This document shows positions 47,101 to 56,860 of a stretch of 64,000 bases of DNA, piece after piece. Each line of letters begins with the position of its first letter. Position 1 is the first letter of the stretch. The notes beneath the pieces are model-generated. The model made no database searches, had not been told where the DNA came from, and worked only from the letters and a program-made list of their open reading frames with translations. Source of the DNA: Incurvaria masculella (lineage: Eukaryota; Arthropoda; Insecta; Lepidoptera; Incurvariidae); NCBI GenBank assembly GCA_946894095.1, contig OX335644.1, forward strand, positions 24,967,595 through 25,031,594. The letters run 5' to 3'. The position numbers and the translations under genes were made by a program.

Positions 47101-50100
47101 CGGCACTTCTTCTCTACAGGTCGCATTTCTAAACCGATGTTTGTGAAAAAATATTTGCAGGTTCGAAAATTATATGCAATTTCTTCATCGATTCAGTTTT
47201 TGGTAATTTTTCAAACTGGTTTTTGTAAGACCTAAAGCGTTAGGTGCTTAATACAGTGAGAGATTTTAACCTAGGCAAAGAGACTTGTGAGCCACTAATT
47301 TTCTATCGGGTTGCTCAACAATGCATTCGTCTTGAATGTATTGATAGAGACATCGTAAAGAATTTTTTTTACCCTTGCAATAAAATATAATTCAAATGCA
47401 TGTTTTGCTCACAAGGTGTATAGATTAATAGGTACGTCAATAATGTGTGGTAAGAATGCAAGCGCAATAAGTATTGATGTCAGCTTCAATTATTACTTTG
47501 TATTGTTTATTCATCATATAATGTTTATTCATCATCCATAGACACAGAACCATTGTCATATTTTAACATTATTTGTGTCAATATGCAAACACTTATCTTA
47601 AGGTAGCTTCCAATAGAACATATATCAATAATACAATTTAATCTCCTATCGAGGTTGCCACCCTGCATTAAATTGTATCTATTTGCAACAATATGGCTGC
47701 CCTCTAAGTCAACATGACCTCCGCGATCTCACGTACCGAGATAAAGCGTACGTGAGCAGCAACCTGTCAGATGGCTGAATAGACAAGTATTGAGCGACTG
47801 TTTCCTATCGGCCTGTCGCTAGGCGCAGTGGGGACTTGTGGGTTACAGAGTTGCGATGGAAAGTTTGTTTGGATTAAGAAGGCAAAAGGAATCAAAACGT
47901 GAAAAACCGTCGATTTAAAAAATATTGTTCAGTTATTTGCAAAGATAAACATTCTGTAAAAAATATACGAATCAAAAGTGTGACAGTAATTCTGAACTAT
48001 TAAAAATAACGAAAAACACGAAAGGCCCATTTTGTTATAAACTAAAACAGTATTATTAGATTTTTTTAATATTATATTTTTTCTAGCCCATAATCGAATT
48101 TGTTAATTTTGATAAAAATAAACACCAGCCAATAGTGTCACTCATAAGGTACAAATTCTGTGAAGTAATGGTATACGGCAAACTAAACGAAAGTGTTGAT
48201 TTTTAACTGATTCATATTTTCAAGTACTAAGCAAATTATTTTTTTTAAATTTTATTATGGACTTTAACCGCGAAGAAAATACAAATTTGAAATAAGAACA
48301 TGTTGTGATGCCGATGTTGAGCTTAATTTCGAACACATTTCTATATCAAGTTTAGATTATATAAAAAAACTCCCAACATTTTGGAAAAAATCCGATGGAT
48401 GTGATATCGCAGGCTCGTCGACTGAAGACAACGAATCCCCAGGATCTAATCAAGCCTTAGTCGAACATTAGAATTTTATTTTCGATGCGACATTGGTCAC
48501 ATACCATGCAAGATGAATGAGAAAAAATACAAAACAAAAGACGGATTGCAGCAGAAAAAAGATACAATGTAGGATATAGGTACAATCTTATTTAATAAAC
48601 TTCCAGCCGCTTCACAAGTGACAAAAGCTAACCTGTGTGCGTTCAAGGCATCACAAGTCAAGGCCTGCATTGATAACGCTTCCTACTCAATTTTGGTCAT
48701 TCAATAATCCACACTGAATACACACTGATATAAATTCGCGTGCTCTACCATCCTTGTGGTGTCACAAAATACGGCCATAGCCGATGAAACGGTTTCTGTA
48801 AGTATTTCCTTGGGTGGTGACCCAAGGGAACATAAGAACATGTGTAATGGGACACAAAAAGTGGTGTACATGTTACTACAATATAATACCATCGGCGTTT
48901 GCAGTAGTAGAAATTAGGTTTTAAAAAGTTTCGGATATAGCTGTAATGTATAAGATAGTTATTGTTGTGAGGATGTGATCTTAATAGTTCCCATTTACAA
49001 TTAGAAACTTTTTGCACTTTGCCTAATAATTATCTCACTAATGCTAGCTTTTTTAGGGTTCCGTAACCAAAGGGTGCCAATGGAACCCTATTACTAAGCC
49101 TCCGCTGTCCGTCTGTCCGTCCGTCCGTTTGTCAGCGAGCTGTATCTAATGAACCGTAACAGGTAGACAGCTGAAATTTTATTTATTTATTTATTTTAGA
49201 CAGGCAGCCTAAGCTGATATGTCTAAATCTTATTTTTCATTAGATTAAGTTGATCGTCATGTGGAAAGTTATTTAATTAGTAATTGGGAACACCTTTATT
49301 TATTTGTTTTTTTTTTTTTTTTTACTCAATTGCCATTGTAATATGAATGAATTAACTGGTTATTATTTTTATTTTCGTTTAAAATGAGTGTCCAAACGAT
49401 TTTTGAATTGATTGGTTGAGTTAGCATAAATAACGTCTTTGGGGAGCTTGTTCCATAACTCCACAACTCTATTTGTAAAGAAATGTTTGCAGGTGTTGGT
49501 GTTATGTTCCGTGCAGTTGAGTTTCAAGCTGTGTCCTCTTAGGTGAGTTAATGAGTAATGTTCATAGAGTTTGTATTTCTATTGCCGCTGTAACAAATAG
49601 TTGAAATAAAAAAACCGGCCAAGTGCGATTCGGGTTCGCACACTTAGGGTTCCGTACCATCGAACATGATTTAACACAAAAAAAATCACGTTTTTTGTAT
49701 AGGGAACCCCATTAATTCTTATTATTTTTAAATGTTACCTATTTGTTGTTATAGCGGCAAAAATTTCAGCTGCCTATCTATTACGGTTCATGAGATACAG
49801 CCCTGTGATAGACGGACGGACGGACGGACAGACGGACGGACAGCGGAGGCTTAGTAATGGGGTTCCGTTGGCACCCTTTGGGTACGGAACCCTAAAAACC
49901 AAAACCCAAATTAAGGAATGTGACATTTTTGCTCGCATTTTTGTATTAAATCTTATACATCGTACGAAACCCTTCATGTGCGAGTTTGACTTGCATTTTT
50001 TATCATATCGCATATTTTGTTTTATGATATATATATTTATTTTTATGTTTTACGTGTAACTTGGCGATCTATGTGAACACAATGAGCCGTTCAGATGCGT

Positions 50101-53100
50101 TTTGCGTTGTGGTTTTGTTAACCTGAGGGATTCTTAGCCCCAATTGCACGACGAGACGGCTGAGTTAATCAGTGTTCAAACACGTCACTTTTAGTGAACC
50201 CCAAGGAGTTCCTTCCGTACTGTCGATAAAAAGTGACCTGTTTAATCGTATGTTGACGTTGATTTTGATTTTTGGTCCTTCCGTGCACTCGGCCCTTAGG
50301 AGTCCATTTATATTTGCTGTGGTCAAATCTCAAGCCTAGCGTAGGTACGCCGCGGAGCGGCTCGTAGCCTAGTGGGGCGGGGACTGGCCTAGCGTACCAG
50401 AGGCTCGGGTTCAATACCGACTTGCACCACTGTCTTTCTCTTTCAGAGTTCGATAAGTGCATTTCGTCCCGAATGCGAGCTGCTCCATGGTTCGGAATCC
50501 ATGTAAAACTGTAGGTCCCCTTCCCCTACTAGGTGGTAGGGTTTAAGCCCGCCCGGGTTGGTACCATCGCATTGGATGAAAAGATGGTCGAAGCGGCAAT
50601 GAAAAATTGTCCGTGTTTTCCATCCAGTTCAATGTAGCCGTGCTCATAAAGGGAAGGTCCTGGCATGGCACCTAATTCCTTCGGGAATGTGGTGAATTGG
50701 GCTAATATCATAACGGTAGTTGTGTGGTATTAGCCATCCATGTCAGGTCGCATAAAAAAAAAAAAAAAATGTGGAATGTGTGACGCTTCGTGGGCCCACT
50801 AGTCTAGAAACTATGATATTGAATAAATAACTGCATAGTGTTATCGCCTTGTAGTTTGTAACTTGCTATTTTTTGGGGAATTATAGCAGAAAAAGCGACC
50901 AACTACTGTGTCGCCATCTAAATGGAAGCACACACCCCCTTAAGAATACATTCTTTGATTTACAAGAATCTAGCATATAACAGAGTCATCAATGTGAAAA
51001 TTTCATCTTCGAAGAAAAATTATGACCAGCAAAAACTGCAACTAAAAGTTATTCTGATCGGAATTATAATGAAAACATAACTGATTTTGTGTTATAAAAG
51101 TTGTATGGTACCCTTCAATATATTATCAATTGTCGGGTGCACTTCCAACCAGCTGTATAAATCAATAATAAAAAAATGATTTCCTTAGCATGGATTATTC
51201 ACTATTTCATTCACTGCATTAAGATGGTTTTTACGTTCTTCTTTTATGAGGAGGCAAGGCGTATAATAAGCAAATTCCAATGAACATTGTCAAGAGCTAT
51301 AAAAAATAATCAACAAAGAACAGATCAGCTGGCTGGGCAAACTGATTGGTAAAACTGTGGTAAAATCAAGGTCCCGGGTTAAATATGCGCACATGGGGTT
51401 ACAATGTGGGAATTAGGAAAGTCCGAACAAAAAGCTGGATTTCAAGAAAAAAGTCACTGCATTAAAAACAAACTGTTAGGAGGAATGCATCATAAAAGAA
51501 AATCAGCGGTCAAATCCCGGCGGGACTAACTCATTCGCGGGCACGGTACAAAACCGTGCTATTGCGCTCTAGGACCTTCTCTGTTTCAAAGAAAAAGTCA
51601 GGCTCCGTGATGATGAGGATGCAAAATGTCCACAAAGCAGACAATGCGCATAGTGTTTGATTAGGTAACTTAGAAACGAAACACAATTGTACAATGCCAA
51701 CGGTCATCAGACATCTAGTACGATCAAATAAAGCTATTCTGAGCAAAATTTTGGATCTCTGACAAGAAATATGGGCGTGATCTTCTTTCCCCGTTTGTAT
51801 GCCACCCCGCTGAGCGGGATGGCCCACCTCAACAGTAGTATTCAGAGGGGGCGTGCTAACTTTAATACACGTATTATCTCCGTACTAATTCACATTTTGT
51901 ATGGTAGGTCAGGAGATAATCTGCCTTTTAAATTTCCCTTAGACCAAAAAATTACATTTGTTCTGCTAGACATCCCATACTAATCTATACTTATATTATA
52001 AATGCGAAAGTAACTCTGTCTGTCTGTAACGTTTTCACACCTAAACCTCAGAACCAATTTTGATGAAATTTGGTATGGAGATTCTGGACCTTGGGAAAGC
52101 ATATACGGCTACCTTTTGTGGTGAACATGAAACTAAAAACCAACGTACAAAATTGAACACAAAAAAATCAGGTTTTTTGCATGGGACCCCCCTTAATTTT
52201 TTTTTATTTTACCTATTTGTGGTTATAGCGGCAAAATAAATACACACTCTGTGAACATTTCAGCTGCCTACCTATTACGGTTCATGAGATACAGCCCTGT
52301 GACAGACGGACGGACGGACAGCGGATACTTAATAATAGGGTTCCGTTTCACCCTTTGGGTACGGAACCCTATAAAACGGTAATACCTAAGTAAGTAAAAT
52401 CTCCCATTTGATGGACTAATTGGTTCCACCAAGCATTGATTTCTCTCTTTGCCATGAAGCATTGCCTAATTGTCTTGTAATGACGTTGTTTTATTTACGT
52501 GTAGACAATGGCTAGTTACAAGGTATGTTTGATGCAACAGTAATGATATCTTGGCATAGCTAGTATGTACATAGGTATTAGTGATTGGATGTTCCAGGGA
52601 TTTTTGCGACCCAGGTCTGACCGAACGACCCAGAAATTGAACAAGTATTTTTCACCCATTTGGTCAGTAACAAAGGAATGCACAGGAAAAAAGGAATTGC
52701 GGACTTTTACCAACATGGGACTTAAACCGTTACGTATCCAAAAAATACTAATGAGCATAAATAAAAAGGAGGGAGATATGCCATCTAGCATGCTTACTAT
52801 GAGACCCGTTGTCTCCGATTTTCAAAAACTACCAACTCCACTTAAACGCACATGCCACATGCAAACAATGTTGCAGACATTGGAGGGTTTGCGTGGATGG
52901 GAACTGACTTGACGAATGACTCAATTTCATGGATTAGTGGCATGCGGTGGATATTGCGTCGCCGCCGTATGATAAAAGTGGCCATACAATTGTGTGGGAA
53001 TCCGGCGGCGCATCACATGCCGCACGAATGTGCTTTAAAAATGCATTTGTCAAGTCAGTTGCCACTTACACAAATCCTCCTATATAATTGCGACTGTTTG

Positions 53101-53771
53101 TATGTGGCATGCACGTTCAAGTTGGGTTGGTAGTTTTTGAAAATTGGAGACAGCGGTTCTCATAGTAGACGCTCTAGATAGCATATCTTCTTCCTTTTTA
53201 TCTATGGTAATAATAGTTAGATATACCATAAGTGCAGTGAGCCTTTAGTGGCAACATTATATCCCAGTACACATTTGTAGCGCAACGATGTAAAGGGAGA
53301 AAAATCCAATTTGAAGTCTCCCAAATTGGTAGGTAAATTGATAAATATAACAATTATTTTTCAATAAACCAAATGGTTGTTACGTCATTCTTCAATCGTA
53401 ATGGTGTATTCAGCGAGTGCCGAAACCAAAGAATATATGCCGAAACAAAGACCAAATTCCTCCGGCGGCACAATTGATGTGTCAACACTTTTAGTTCCAT
53501 CCGTTCTCCTGTTATTTCTACACCTTCATGGTGGCACATCATTACAGCATTTTCAGGGATAAACTTCTTGTTCCCACAGGCGAAGTCTGTTTGGCTTGGA
53601 GTCTTTTTATTGCAAGTGTTTTTTAGTTTTTCATGTTATGGAAATATCCCAAGTCTAGACCGCATAAAAAGTAGACTGAATGTACGGGTAGTTTTAAAAA
53701 AACTTACATGTAAAGCTGGAGGCAGCCGCCATGCTCACGACGGCGCAAAGGAAAACAAAGGCAGCCTTCAT
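38104..53771 (-). CDS. Fer1HCH: Secreted ferritin, heavy-chain homologue
   Basis: Five coding exons on the - strand: 53771-53708, 44198-44056, 40285-40151, 39588-39454 and 38259-38104. Phases match, giving 210 aa plus TAG. Residues 1-17 or so form a signal peptide (MKAAFVFLCAVVSMAAASS), as in insect ferritins that enter the secretory pathway. The ferroxidase ligands are visible: Glu in KMEVAAS, Tyr in IQYLAMG, Glu and His in SEEREHA, Glu in VALEHAL and Gln in FLEEQYK. It oxidises Fe(II) and forms the shell with the light chain. Cys at FTCHGN and PTCRG may form disulfides. Length is normal for the family. A 9.5-kb first intron is full of repeats. The gene is divergent from Fer2LCH and under an IRE at 53860-53886. 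Confidence 0.97.
38340..38880 (+). pseudogene. 5'-truncated Jockey-type LINE, C-terminal ORF2
   Basis: Open frame reads KSIIRPIWSYGIELWGSASN, FQNIVLRNIARAPWFTRNQE, then ends at TAG near 38747. This is the standard end of Jockey-clade ORF2. A 3' UTR with ACCATCAGCCGATGGTAGAT (hairpin) and a poly-A tail (CAACAAAAAAAAAAAAT) follows. The intact frame and A tail suggest a relatively recent, dead-on-arrival insertion. Confidence 0.85.
38980..39002. repeat. Interstitial telomere-like (CCTAA)n
   Basis: Four consecutive CCTAA units, the complement of the insect telomere repeat TTAGG. Too short to be anything but interstitial; another CCTAACTTAACCTAACTTAGG-like scrap is at 33437. Confidence 0.6.
39105..39290. 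repeat. Polypurine tract in Fer1HCH intron 4
   Basis: About 185 bp of G/A with GAGAGAGGG and GAGAGAGAGAGAAAGAG motifs. Simple repeat that could bind GAGA-type factors; inference only. Confidence 0.8.
39945..40100 (+). repeat. SINE-like fragment with a 5S-box-C-like motif
   Basis: GTAGCCAAGTGGCGCGAGG resembles an A box, and GTATGGGTGACC matches the box C core of 5S rRNA. Lies in Fer1HCH intron 3. Could be a SINE of tRNA or 5S ancestry; weak. Confidence 0.35.
40339..40620. repeat. Foldback MITE with GTAGTCCCAG ends, full copy
   Basis: Inverted ends GTAGTCCCAG..CTAAATTGGCGTTTACGG and CCGTAAACGCTAGTTTAGG..CTGGGACTAGC. About 280 bp. Contains TTTACGGAACTTCGAGGTTC palindrome. A third, degenerate copy is at about 40633-40800. 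In Fer1HCH intron 2. Confidence 0.85.
40801..41289. other. Fer1HCH intron 2, middle part
   Basis: No gene. 41032-41255 is the second copy of the dispersed repeat described at 34640-34900. Confidence 0.5.
41290..41592 (-). repeat. GTTCCGTACCC-family repeat with expanded microsatellite
   Basis: Minus-strand full copy: CGCGTTTTTTTGTATGGATC, CTATTTGTTGTTATATCGGC, CACACTCTGTGAAAATTTCA, then an uninterrupted (GGAC)n run of about nine units, GAGGCTTAGTAATAGGGTTT and CCTTTGGGTACGGAACCCTA. Confidence 0.88.
42028..42316 (+). repeat. GTTCCGTACCC-family repeat, good copy
   Basis: Starts TTTAGGATTCCGTACCCAAA and ends at the hairpin GTGCGAGTCCGACTCGCAC followed by TTGGCCGGTTTTT. AGGGTTCCGTACC at one end and GGTACGGAACCCT near the other form internal inverted repeats. 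Likely non-autonomous DNA element; class unknown. Confidence 0.88.
42480..42700 (+). repeat. Partial SINE in Fer1HCH intron 2
   Basis: CCATGGTTCGGAATTCCCTT, GGGTTGGTACCATCGTATTT, GTCCGTGTTTTCTATCCATT and AATGCGGTGTGCTGGGCTAA match the body of the SINE at 50350-50775. Confidence 0.75.
43050..43690. repeat. AT-rich foldback element with iterated ACGTATAAT
   Basis: Arms CATGCATAACGTATAATAGT (43192) and the reverse complement ACTATTATACTTTCTGCATG (43517). At least ten ATTATACG/CGTATAAT motifs in both orientations, often spaced by CATGCA or GTGAATA. No coding content. In Fer1HCH intron 2. Confidence 0.8.
43690..44055. other. Fer1HCH intron 2, exon-proximal part
   Basis: No gene; contains A-rich AAAACAATAG repeats (about 43840-43880). 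Confidence 0.4.
44276..44378. repeat. 103-bp MITE with GGCTAGTTTCGGC inverted ends
   Basis: Ends GGCTAGTTTCGGCTTTGTAG and GAAGCCGAAACTAGCC. Inside is CGCTGTCACATGCTGTCACT. A shorter relative is at about 34905-34990. Immediately upstream (in transcription) of Fer1HCH exon 2, in intron 1. Confidence 0.8.
44430..44660. repeat. Foldback element with a perfect 24-bp hairpin core
   Basis: Outer arms GTGCAATACTTTTTGCGTTC and GAACGCAAAAAGTATTGCAC; inner arms 44507-44530 and 44542-44565 are perfect complements round an 11-nt loop. Partial relative at 44760-44900 (- and + parts) and at 37538-37858. Confidence 0.88.
44900..46048. other. Fer1HCH intron 1 segment
   Basis: No host gene. 44940-44975 has TTTAACCGACTCCAAAAAAG, a widespread lepidopteran repeat end. 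45340-45535 is a LINE tail. The rest is unassigned. Confidence 0.5.
45340..45535 (+). pseudogene. LINE ORF2 C-terminal fragment (CR1/L2-like tail)
   Basis: Reads MWNKLSEDVVQAPTINYFKN then [10 protein letters not shown] and stop at 45445. Ends with a AAATAAATAAAT tail. Same family as 27484-27715. Confidence 0.75.
46049..46193. repeat. Near-perfect hairpin MITE with TGACGTCA motifs
   Basis: Arms of about 60 bp: TGACGTCACAAAGTAGTACT..GTTAGTCTTAG and reverse complement, round the loop GCTGAGATAAATAGTCGTAA. A rearranged partial copy follows at 46200-46310, where the loop motif occurs twice more in inverted orientation. Confidence 0.88.
46706..46995 (+). repeat. GTTCCGTACCC-family repeat
   Basis: Starts TTTTTAGGGTTCCGTATTCA and ends TACGGAACCCTTCGTGTGTG with a damaged hairpin (GTACGAATCGC). 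In Fer1HCH intron 1. Confidence 0.85.
46996..49050. other. Fer1HCH intron 1, largest repeat-poor stretch
   Basis: About 2 kb, AT-rich, with no gene I can support. A block at about 48560-48700 translates briefly to LFNKLPAASQVTKANLCAFK, which looks protein-derived (perhaps a decayed transposon ORF end), but I cannot assign it. Confidence 0.4.
49055..49610 (+). repeat. GTTCCGTACCC-family repeat split by a LINE fragment
   Basis: The left part (49055-49180) ends CAGCTGAAATTTT and the element resumes at about 49560 with TTCATAGAGTTTGTATTTCT, as in the uninterrupted copies. The LINE tail 49181-49560 lies between. Confidence 0.8.
49181..49560 (-). pseudogene. LINE ORF2 tail inserted in another repeat
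   Basis: On the - strand it reads LWNKLPKDVIYANSTNQFKN then RLDTHFK, with a TAAATAAATAAAT end at 49181. The insertion point interrupts the GTTCCGTACCC repeat, so the LINE is the younger of the two. Confidence 0.8.
49611..49897 (-). repeat. GTTCCGTACCC-family repeat, opposite orientation
   Basis: Begins AAAAACCGGCCAAGTGCGAT and ends TTTGGGTACGGAACCCTAAA, abutting the split + strand copy so the two form a large inverted pair. (GGAC)n interruptions: CGGACGGACGGACAGACGGA. Confidence 0.88.
50165..50300. repeat. Dispersed repeat shared with 22790-22965
   Basis: Opposite-strand relative: GTTCAAACACGTCACTTTTA, CCCCAAGGAGTTCCTTCCGT, AATCGTATGTTGACGTTGAT. Confidence 0.7.
50350..50775 (+). repeat. Full-length tRNA-derived SINE (reference copy)
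   Basis: The head GGCTCGTAGCCTAGTGGGGC carries a Pol III A box and GGCTCGGGTTCAATACC a B box 45 bp later. The body has CTACTAGGTGGTAGGGTTTA and GGTTGGTACCATCGCATTGG, and a poly-A tail of about 16 ends the copy at 50770. This family also supplies the copies at 850-1075, 25340-25650, 26868-27203, 29812-29945, 42480-42700 and 62085-62285. Confidence 0.88.
50776..51514. other. Fer1HCH intron 1, unassigned
   Basis: AT-rich, no gene and no clear repeat. Confidence 0.4.
51515..51831. repeat. MITE, CTTAAGGTGGC family, internally deleted
   Basis: GGACTAACTCATTCGCGGGC, GATGATGAGGATGCAAAATG and CTCTGACAAGAAATATGGGC are shared with 21567-22125, but the middle 230 bp is absent. The right end reads GGGATGGCCCACCTCAA. 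Confidence 0.8.
51980..52375. repeat. Dispersed repeat joined to a GTTCCGTACCC-family copy
   Basis: 51980-52130 holds TTATAAATGCGAAAGTAACT and TTTTGATGAAATTTGGTATG, a sequence common across Lepidoptera. 52140-52375 is a - strand copy of the GTTCCGTACCC family ending TTTGGGTACGGAACCCTATA. Confidence 0.75.
52755..53207. repeat. Foldback MITE, ~110-bp arms
   Basis: The left arm ATAAAAAGGAGGGAGATATG..CTACTATGAGACCCGTTGTC region is mirrored by CAGCGGTTCTCATAGTAGAC..TTCTTCCTTTTTATCTATGG. The spacer contains GCCGCCGTATGATAAAAGTG and GGAATCCGGCGGCG. Close to the Fer1HCH start in intron 1. Confidence 0.85.
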
Positions 53772-53859
53772 TTTAATTTATTATCACACGTTCCAATTGA
53801 CAAGGAAAACTGGATCGCTCACTGGACTCGACGGTGGTTCGCGGCGGAATAAAAGTCGG

Positions 53860-53886
53860 GCCTTTACACGCACTGGTGCAGAAGGC
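53860..53886 (-). promoter_or_regulatory. Fer1HCH: Iron-responsive element in the Fer1HCH 5' UTR
   Basis: On the - strand: lower stem GCCTT, bulged C, upper stem TGCAC, loop CAGTGC, upper stem GTGTA, lower stem AAGGC. All five upper pairs form (one G-U) and the loop fits CAGUGN. It lies 88 nt upstream of the ATG. IRP binding in low iron would block translation. Confidence 0.93.
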
Positions 53887-54955
53887 GACTTTTATCAACA
53901 CAACAAAAGCAGATACTAAAAACCCATCGAGGGGCGAGCGCTTTTAGTATTGAAGGAATATCTACGTAGTCCGATAACAACAGCGTATTGACAGATTCTA
54001 GCGCGAGACTCGACACCGCATCGTCATGCAGACATCCGCTAACTGCGCAGAGGTTTTGAGCTCCAAGATTTTTTTTCTACGGAAATTTCCAGTGATTTGA
54101 GCAGTGTTTGCATGAGGTACGCGAATTTTTACCTTTGAAAATTAATATCAAAATGTTTATTATATTCAATATTTTTTTTGGCGTTCCAAAACGATTTTCA
54201 CGAAATCCGAACAACAAAAAGAATCACTTTGGAACACAAAACCTCGAACTCGAACAGCTGATTCATTAACTGCGTCAGGCCAATGGGGAGCTGCGCTGCC
54301 GTCACGTGGTATCCGAAAGTTCTCGGTATCTGGGTTGCTAGTTGGTAGCATTTATCATGCTTTTTAGGGAACAATGATATTCATTGGTCATTTGGCACGT
54401 ACGATTAGATTAGAGGAAGCTGCGTTTTTCTCAGATCTTTGATATTGGAAGAGTTTTTTGTAACTTCTAATTAGAGTGTGATATCAGTGCAGAAATTTAT
54501 CATCTTAAATAAAGTTGGCTACTATAAATTTGCATAGGTAATGTTCTTAATATGATATCGAGTAAAAAAACATGACGATTTGAGAATATCCTTCTTTTTT
54601 GAAGTTGGTTGATGAAAACAGGGGTTTTTCGCCTCTTACGGGGCGGGCCCACTTGTATTATTTTAACGTAGCTGAGTACGAACCGAATAAACATAAATAA
54701 TAGTCAGAAAGAACGCTAATGAAGTAATAGCGATAATGAAGTAATATAATAATAACAAGGGCGGCGATACGAGCGGATAATCGGGGGCCGAAGGCGCACG
54801 GGAACCTCAGCTAGTCATTGCATGAATCGAATAAATGCGGTAAAACTATCAAGGCGTCATAGCCACACTGAATGGAGGAAAATATTGAATTGAAGCAAAC
54901 TTCATATCATTCGTTCGTCAATTTTGTTGTGGCGTGCTTTGTCTACCCGTCGGTT
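53887..54955. promoter_or_regulatory. Divergent promoter interval between Fer1HCH and Fer2LCH
   Basis: About 1.1 kb separates the two IRE-bearing 5' UTRs. Next to Fer1HCH there is an inverted pair ATACTAAAA / TTTTAGTAT (about 53914-53950). I cannot place TSSs or a convincing TATA box. About 54585-54660 resembles a dispersed repeat end (CCTTCTTTTTTGAAGTTGGT). Shared regulation is inferred from the arrangement. Confidence 0.6.
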
Positions 54956-55142
54956 ATCGAGAGGCATATTTCGAGATAAGCGTGTCCTCGCGGACAATAT
55001 CTTGCTGCGATCCGTGCATTACCTACTAGTGTTGGTGAAGTCGCCTTCTGTGCCAGTGTGTGCAAAGGTTGTGCTACCGACAGTGCTCTCGCGTTTATCT
55101 AACTTTCTATTCTATTTTGATTTTCTTCCTGCCAAATAATCG
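54956..55142 (+). other. Fer2LCH: Fer2LCH 5' non-coding exon (approximate start)
   Basis: A GC-richer block that holds the IRE and ends AATAATCG|GTAAGT, an excellent splice donor. It pairs with the acceptor GTTGTTTCAG at 58393-58402, seven nt before the Fer2LCH ATG. The 5' limit is a guess. Confidence 0.75.
55043..55069 (+). promoter_or_regulatory. Fer2LCH: Iron-responsive element in the Fer2LCH 5' UTR
   Basis: Lower stem CCTT/AAGG, bulged C at 55048, upper stem TGTGC/GTGCA (two G-U pairs), loop CAGTGT. The flanks AAGTCGCCTTCTG are identical to those of the Fer1HCH element, so the two IREs are homologous or converted. Confidence 0.9.
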
Positions 55143-56305
55143 GTAAGTTGAATTCCACATTCTAAACTTTTTCGAATTCCAAATTCAATTTTTTTTCTTT
55201 AAATTAGGACTAGTGTTTTGCTACACTGAAACTACCTGCATCAAAATTGGATTTAGTTTTAACAAAATAAATAAATTCTGAGGTCACAGCAACTTAGCCA
55301 TACATACTAACAAAAGGCGGAAAAAATGTCTAAAATTGTTTGGGATTTTTCTCCCAGATTAAAAGCAGATTTTATGAGTTTCGCCTCATTATAAAGTGTA
55401 ATACTTACATGCTTCTTCCTTAACAAGCAATAATATACGTAAAATTAATTAAAATTCGGGTTAAATCTCCAATTTCATGGTGACATTTGGTACTGCACTG
55501 ATCCAGGTTATTAGAATGTATCCCCTGCTGTTTTCACCACTGCCAGTTACCTGAAATCCGATAAGTAACGTTCGGTTACGTGGCATATTTGTATGTTGTA
55601 ACCGAAAAGTAACTTTGGGATTTTTGTAGCTGGAGGTGGTGGCAATGGGCGTATATCCACTAAACGAAAATTACCTAACGTACATGCGACCAGGGAGGGC
55701 CATTGATCTCATATGACTGAAACGGTAATTTTGAGGTCTTGCTTTTGAGTGTTAAACTAAAATGGATAAGGACTAATGCCGTGATGTGCATAAATTTTTA
55801 CAAGGTCACGTTTGTGTGCACATCATGTATCATCACGTTCATGGACATTGGTTAGTTAGCATGTCGGCTCTCGGTTGAACAGCAAAAATCATTTCTTGTT
55901 ACAACGCCCTACTGCATATTTAAACATAAAGGTTATATGTATAATAGCATAAACATTTAAGATTTTCTCTTTATTATAACATCGAGGTTCCCAGTGGCAT
56001 CGCCAGCCGATGGCTCAGAATGGCTCAGAAGCCAAAATATGGGTGATAGGAACAGTAAACATTTTAGATAACACAAAGCTTTGTGGGAGGAGGGCGGAGG
56101 CAGCTGCTCCTCCCTAACCCCCCTTGGGGTCACCAAGACTGTTTCACTTATTACAATATTAAGTTATGGCTTACGAATTGCTAATAGAGTGTGTTTATAT
56201 TATTAATAATATAAACACACTCTTTTCACTTTAACAAATAGACACTCTATGGTTTATGGTTTAACCAAACAAGGATGTAGTTTAACTGAAAACAACTTAG
56301 CCATT

Positions 56306-56860
56306 TTAAGGTGGCCCAACCCGCTCAAATCCCCATACAAACGGGGAAAGAAGATCACGCCCATATTTCTTGTCAAAGATCCCAAATTTTGCTCAAAATA
56401 GCTATATTTGATCGAATTAGATGTCTGATGACGTTTGGCATTGTAAAATTGTGTTTGGTTTCTAAGTTATAAGGTCCGCAAGTTCGAATTTTTCGCGCGT
56501 TTTATACAATAACTTTGGTGGTTTATTACGCAATGATAAAGTAAGAAAATCTTAAAAAGATTAGTCATCAGACATAGCGTATTTAATCAAGATTTATAAT
56601 CTATGTGATTTTTGTTCGATTTTTGACTGCAGAGGATTGAGAGGATTTGACTGAGAGATTTGATTACTTTTAGCTATAAATCGTTTTGAAATCAAAATTT
56701 TTGTAAATCTTACCAATTCATACACTATGCACATTATCTTTTTTGTGGACATGTCGCATCTTCCTCATCACGGAGCCTGTCTTTTTCTTTGAAACAGATT
56801 AGGTCCCGGAGCGCAACAGCACGGTTTTATACAGTGCCCGCGAATGAGTTAGTCCATGAC
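56306..56860. repeat. MITE, CTTAAGGTGGC family
   Basis: Left end TTAAGGTGGCCCAACCCGCT; body GTAAAATTGTGTTTGGTTTC, CTTCCTCATCACGGAGCC, GAGCGCAACAGCACGGTTTT. The right terminal repeat is truncated at GAATGAGTTAGTCC. Confidence 0.85.

Noticed and set aside
48240..48700. Possible decayed transposase gene
   Set aside because: No frame longer than about 60 codons and no motif; the brief protein-like stretch is too short to name.
53568..53852. 94-codon + ORF
   Set aside because: Antisense of Fer1HCH exon 1 and its 5' UTR.
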